From Paramylibacter kogurei (GTDB taxonomy: Bacteria > Pseudomonadota > Alphaproteobacteria > Rhodobacterales > Rhodobacteraceae), in NCBI RefSeq assembly GCF_002742285.1, contig NZ_MDGM01000003.1, positions 124,001 through 188,000 of the forward strand: DNA of 64,000 nt. Reading direction: 5' to 3'. Below the pieces are notes generated by a model that was not told where the DNA came from, did no database searches, and was given only the letters and a program-made list of their open reading frames with translations. Shown here in pieces: positions 60,537 to 64,000 of the stretch. A program made the translations under genes and the position numbers. Within the stretch, counting starts at the first letter, position 1. Every line of letters starts with the position of its first letter.

Positions 60537-61121
60537 ATGGCGGATACAAACGGCAAACCAAAGATTGATTTGGACGAAGAAATGAAAGATTTGGAACGGT
60601 TTTTGGACGAAGAAGCCGAACCGATTGCGGAACCAGAAGAAGAAACCGATGACGATGCGGTTGTTGCATTACAGGCAGAGAACGAAGACCTTAAGGATCG
60701 TTTGATGCGCGCAATGGCAGAGGCGGAAAACCAACGCAAACGCGGCGAACGTGATCGTCGTGACGCGGAAATTTATGGTGGGCGTAAGTTGGGCCGCGAT
60801 TTATTGACAGTTTATGACAATATGAAACGTGCATTGGAACACGCAACGGACGAACAACGCGAAGCAAACAAAGGTTTGTTTGAGGGTATTGAATTAACTC
60901 AGCGTGAATTGATTAGCGTGTTTGCAAAACATCAAATCGTGCCAATCGTTCCAGAAATCGGCGCAAAATTTAACCCAGAAATTCATGAAGCAATGTACGA
61001 AGCCCCTGTTCCCGGTGTGGACAAAGGCTGTGTTGCACAGGTGATGAACGAGGGTTTCATGATTGCAGAAAAACTTTTGCGCCCTGCGCAAGTTGGCGTA
61101 TCATCAGGATCACCAACATAA
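60537..61121 (+). CDS. grpE: Nucleotide exchange factor GrpE
   Basis: 194 aa with AGAGG inside the hrcA end. Acidic N-terminus, long coiled coil (LQAENEDLKDRLMRAMAEAENQRKRGERDRRD) and beta domain GAKFNPEIHEAMYEAPVPGVDKGCVAQVMNEGFMIAEKLLRPAQVGVSSG. Exchange factor of DnaK; dnaK and dnaJ are not in this window. Confidence 0.95.
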   Translation: MADTNGKPKIDLDEEMKDLERFLDEEAEPIAEPEEETDDDAVVALQAENEDLKDRLMRAMAEAENQRKRGERDRRDAEIYGGRKLGRDLLTVYDNMKRALEHATDEQREANKGLFEGIELTQRELISVFAKHQIVPIVPEIGAKFNPEIHEAMYEAPVPGVDKGCVAQVMNEGFMIAEKLLRPAQVGVSSGSPT

Positions 61122-61133
61122 GAAAGCGAAACC

Positions 61134-61526
61134 ATGTCCCAAGGCCAAAGATCAATGCCAATACTGTCCGTGAAGGACGTTTTGAAATCTGCTGATTTTT
61201 TCGCTGCAATGGGGTTTGAGATTGCGGGACATTGGAACAATGACGATGGCAGTGTAAATTTTGCCATCGTTCACTTGGATACCGTAACCGTTGGATTGAT
61301 GCGTGATTTGGATGCACGCGGGTCTGGTGAAAACTGGGTTTCATATTTTTATCTCAATGATATCAATGCTTTTGCCGACCATATTCAAGGAAACGGCATT
61401 GAATTGGCGCGTGAAATTGTGGATCAAGTATATGGCTGTCGCGATTTAGAAGTCATCGATTTGGACGGAAACCGGATGTGTTTCGGCCAAGATTTGACAC
61501 CGGGCTCTGCTGGGCCTGGGTTGTGA
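61134..61526 (+). CDS. VOC-fold (glyoxalase/bleomycin-resistance-like) protein
   Basis: 130 aa. Two beta-alpha-beta-beta-beta halves with PILSVKDVLKSADFFAAMGFEIAG and REIVDQVYGCRDLEVIDLDGNRMCFGQD. No clear metal triad can be assigned by eye, so the activity is open (resistance to bleomycin-type drugs, lyase or dioxygenase). Ends 34 bases before the mutS stop. Confidence 0.8.
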   Translation: MSQGQRSMPILSVKDVLKSADFFAAMGFEIAGHWNNDDGSVNFAIVHLDTVTVGLMRDLDARGSGENWVSYFYLNDINAFADHIQGNGIELAREIVDQVYGCRDLEVIDLDGNRMCFGQDLTPGSAGPGL

Positions 61527-61527
61527 A

Positions 61528-61566
61528 TTTTGGATATTTGAGCAAAATGGAGACTGGGGTTTAGTC
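61528..61566 (+). repeat. 39-base dispersed repeat, copy B (mutS 3' end)
   Basis: Partner of 46035-46073. The hairpin part reads GACTGG-GGT-TTAGTC (61552-61566); two A-to-G changes turn A-U pairs into G-U pairs. The last six bases are the mutS stop and final aspartate codon. There is no T-run, so it is not a simple terminator. Confidence 0.8.
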
Positions 61567-64000
61567 CAGTTTACTCCGTAGCTCATAGATCAGAGCAAGC
61601 GCATCTTTGGGTGTTAGCTCATCTGGCAAAACCTCGCGTAATGCATTTTCGATCTCAGATTCTTTTGGTGCTGACTGTGCGGGTGTCGGGTTTGCATTGA
61701 ACAGTGGCAATTCATCCAAAAGCGTTTGGGTTTTGCCGCCACCAGATGCAGCACCGTCTTCGAGTTTTTCCAATACTGATCGCGCGCGTTCAATTACCGC
61801 GACCGGCAGACCAGCAAGTTTGGCAACTTGAACACCATATGATCGATCCGCAGCACCGCGTTTAACCTCGTGAAGGAAAATGATGTCACCTTCCCATTCG
61901 CGGACCGTCACTGTTGCGTTCACAAGACCAGAAAGCTGTGAAGTAAGCCCTGTAAGTTCATGATAATGTGTCGCAAATAGCGTTCGGCATTTGTTAACAT
62001 CATGCAAGTGTTCCAAGGTAGCCCATGCAATTGATAACCCGTCATAGGTGGCTGTACCGCGGCCGATTTCGTCCAAAATAACCAGCGCACCTTCGTTCGC
62101 TTGGTTTAAGATCGCGGCGGTTTCGACCATTTCAACCATGAATGTTGAACGCCCGCGTGCCAGATCATCGGATGCGCCGACGCGGCTGAACAACTGAGTG
62201 ACGACTCCGATTTCAGCACTTTGGGCGGGTACAAAGCTGCCCATTTGGGCAAGGAGCGCGATCAATGCATTTTGGCGCAAAAATGTCGATTTACCCGCCA
62301 TGTTTGGACCGGTTAATAGCCAAGCGGGTTTTGCATCCTCGCCATCTGCGCTGAGATCACAATCATTGGCCACGAACGCATGGTTACCATCACGCCGCAG
62401 CGCGGATTCAACAACGGGATGGCGGCCAGCAATGATATTGAATGTGCGATCATTAGAAAGCTTTGGGCGCACCCAATCGTCACCATTTGCAAGGTCGGCA
62501 AGTGCTGAAGAAAGGTCAATTTCCGCAAGTGCCTTGGCCGCGACAGATATGGCATCTGATCGTTCTAAAATGAATGAACAAAGTTGCGTAAATATTTGTT
62601 TTTCAATTTCTAATGCCCGGCTACCTGCATTTAAAATTTTGGTTTCAAGTTCCGATAATTCAACGGTGGTAAAGCGAACGGCGTTTGCTGTTGTTTGACG
62701 ATGAATGAATTTATCAGAATATTCTTCGCTCAACATTTTTTGTGCATGGGTTGCGGGCGTTTCGATGAAATAGCCCAGCACATTATTGTGCTTTATTTTC
62801 AGCGCATTGATGCCGGTTAATGTACTGTATTCCGCCTGAAATGCAGAAATAATCTTGCGCCCATCGTCACGAAGTTTGCGTGATTCATCAAGTTCATCAT
62901 TATACCCGTCGGCAACAAACCCACCGTCACGTGATAACAGTGGGGGTTCAGCAATTAACGCGTCGCCAAGTGCATTGAACAATTCGTCGTGGCCTTGCAA
63001 ATCTTTGGACGCAGTGATCAACACTTGTGGTAATTCATCGGCATGTAAATCGGTGGCCAATTGTGCGCCTTGGGCTAATCCTTTTTGAATGGCTGATAGG
63101 TCACGCGGGCCAGCACGATCAAGCGATATGCGTGATAACGCACGATCCATATCGGGGGTTTGTTTTAACGCATCGCGAGCCTGATCTTTGGCGGATGAAT
63201 TTTGTGTGAAATATCCAACGGCATCAAGGCGTTCATTGATTGTGCTGATGTTGGTGGATGGTGCGGTTAATCGACGTTCAAGCAAACGCGCACCGCCACC
63301 CGTGACCGTGCGATCAATTGTGCGCAACAACGTTGAATCGCGACCACCGGACAAATTATGCGTAATTTCAAGATTGCGCCGTGTTGCGGCGTCAATTTGC
63401 ATCGCGGTGTTTGCGCTTTCTTTGATCGGGGGGCGCAACATCGGCAGTTTGCCTTTTTGTGTAATGGCAAGGTAGTCAACAATTGCACCAAGTGCGCCCA
63501 ATTCAACGCGGGCAAATTGGCCAAATCCGTCCAAGGATTTAACGCCAAATTGTTTTTGCAAACGATCCGTTCCCGCCGCGCTATCAAAGCTTGCAGGTGA
63601 AAGTTCGGTGATTGCGGCACCTGAATCCGATATAACTTCGCGTAACTCTTGGCCAAGAGATTCTGTAATCAACACTTCTTTTGGGGCAAGACGCGCAAGC
63701 AATGGACCAAGGGCAATCCGCGGACAGTTTTGCACCAAAAAGTCACCCGTTGAAACATCCGCCCAAGCCAGCGCAAATTCCCCACGCACCTCTGAACAGG
63801 CGCAAAGGTAATTATGATGGCGGGCATTCAAAAGGCTATCTTCGGTTAAGGTTCCAGGCGTGACAAGCCGCACAACCCCGCGTTTGACAACGGATTTATA
63901 ACCGCGTTTTTTCGCCTCTTCCGGTGATTCAAGTTGTTCGCAGACGGCAACGCGAAAACCCTTGCGGATCAGAGTTAAAAAATATCCTTCTGCGGCATGA
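61561..64000 (-). CDS. mutS: DNA mismatch repair protein MutS (5' end outside window)
   Basis: About 813 residues are visible; the frame stays open through the right edge (HAAEGYFLTLIRKGFRVAVCEQLESPEEAKKRG...), so a shorter ATG at 63873 is not the true start and roughly 50-70 N-terminal residues are missing. Recognises base mismatches. Clamp and lever domains are followed by the ATPase: Walker A TGPNMAGKSTFLRQ, Walker B VILDEIGRGTATYDGLSIAWA, and FATHYHELTGL. The C-terminus ends IYELRSKLD. Confidence 0.96.
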   Translation of the reverse strand, partial: HAAEGYFLTLIRKGFRVAVCEQLESPEEAKKRGYKSVVKRGVVRLVTPGTLTEDSLLNARHHNYLCACSEVRGEFALAWADVSTGDFLVQNCPRIALGPLLARLAPKEVLITESLGQELREVISDSGAAITELSPASFDSAAGTDRLQKQFGVKSLDGFGQFARVELGALGAIVDYLAITQKGKLPMLRPPIKESANTAMQIDAATRRNLEITHNLSGGRDSTLLRTIDRTVTGGGARLLERRLTAPSTNISTINERLDAVGYFTQNSSAKDQARDALKQTPDMDRALSRISLDRAGPRDLSAIQKGLAQGAQLATDLHADELPQVLITASKDLQGHDELFNALGDALIAEPPLLSRDGGFVADGYNDELDESRKLRDDGRKIISAFQAEYSTLTGINALKIKHNNVLGYFIETPATHAQKMLSEEYSDKFIHRQTTANAVRFTTVELSELETKILNAGSRALEIEKQIFTQLCSFILERSDAISVAAKALAEIDLSSALADLANGDDWVRPKLSNDRTFNIIAGRHPVVESALRRDGNHAFVANDCDLSADGEDAKPAWLLTGPNMAGKSTFLRQNALIALLAQMGSFVPAQSAEIGVVTQLFSRVGASDDLARGRSTFMVEMVETAAILNQANEGALVILDEIGRGTATYDGLSIAWATLEHLHDVNKCRTLFATHYHELTGLTSQLSGLVNATVTVREWEGDIIFLHEVKRGAADRSYGVQVAKLAGLPVAVIERARSVLEKLEDGAASGGGKTQTLLDELPLFNANPTPAQSAPKESEIENALREVLPDELTPKDALALIYELRSKLD

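Noticed and set aside
61552-61566. Intrinsic terminator for the VOC gene or mutS
   Set aside because: The hairpin has no T-run on either strand; it is better treated as part of the 39-base repeat.
63873-64000. mutS beginning at ATG 63873
   Set aside because: The same frame continues to the window edge with typical MutS sequence (HAAEGYFLTLIRKGFRVAVCEQ), so the gene is cut by the window.

Overview
The window is chromosomal DNA of an alphaproteobacterium, most likely of the order Rhodobacterales (Roseobacter-type lineages). Three things point there: the gene neighbourhood maf-aroE-coaE-dnaQ / hemJ-rho-mnmE-mnmG-rsmG-parA-parB with hemW-rdgB-rph opposite hrcA-grpE; a family that I associate with this order (DUF6478-like); and the protein sequences themselves. 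The genus cannot be fixed from the sequence. No rRNA, tRNA, CRISPR array, insertion sequence or prophage was seen. Almost everything is housekeeping DNA packed with 1-4 base stop/start overlaps.

Layout. 1-5 kb: a cut-off XRE-type regulator facing a 71-residue conserved small protein across a TTTACA-rich intergenic region, then an accD-folC-membrane protein unit and a CPBP protease. 5-17 kb: a lipoprotein, a DUF6478-like protein, a 2,4-dienoyl-CoA reductase, proline iminopeptidase, ubiG, a MarR regulator, a nitrilase-family amidase, grxC, comF, an NDUFAF5-like methyltransferase, hemH, mutT, argJ and a parvulin. 17-29 kb: secA, a substrate-binding/OmpA fusion, radC, map, sfsA, a CinA-domain protein, a GNAT enzyme, a desaturase with a LysR regulator, and an anchored esterase. 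29-38 kb: rimP-nusA-ylxR-infB (transcription/translation), a capsule-synthesis-like orphan, hslVU, mmsB and an MFS transporter. 39-46 kb: smr, mltA, a Tim44-like gene, fxsA, secB, dnaQ, coaE, aroE and maf.

The gene-free stretch at 45.75-46.22 kb is the best candidate for the chromosomal replication origin. It holds three exact DnaA boxes and three one-mismatch boxes, and AT-rich pyrimidine tracts. To its right come hemJ, rho, mnmE, mnmG, rsmG, parA and parB. Three perfect 16-bp parS palindromes lie in and around mnmG and rsmG, so origin and centromere sit within 6 kb of each other.

53-64 kb: a DUF454 protein, hemW-rdgB-rph, then hrcA-grpE, a VOC-fold protein and the 3' part of mutS. Between rph and hrcA sits a three-gene capsule-export ABC module (KpsT-, KpsE- and KpsM-like) that looks like an insertion into an otherwise conserved locus.

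The least explained items are: a 39-base repeat (33/39 identical) shared by the origin region and the mutS 3' end; an intrinsic terminator inside the rimP leader; an MFS gene with no ATG, separated from mmsB by a single in-frame TAG; and the TTTACA array beside the first regulator.
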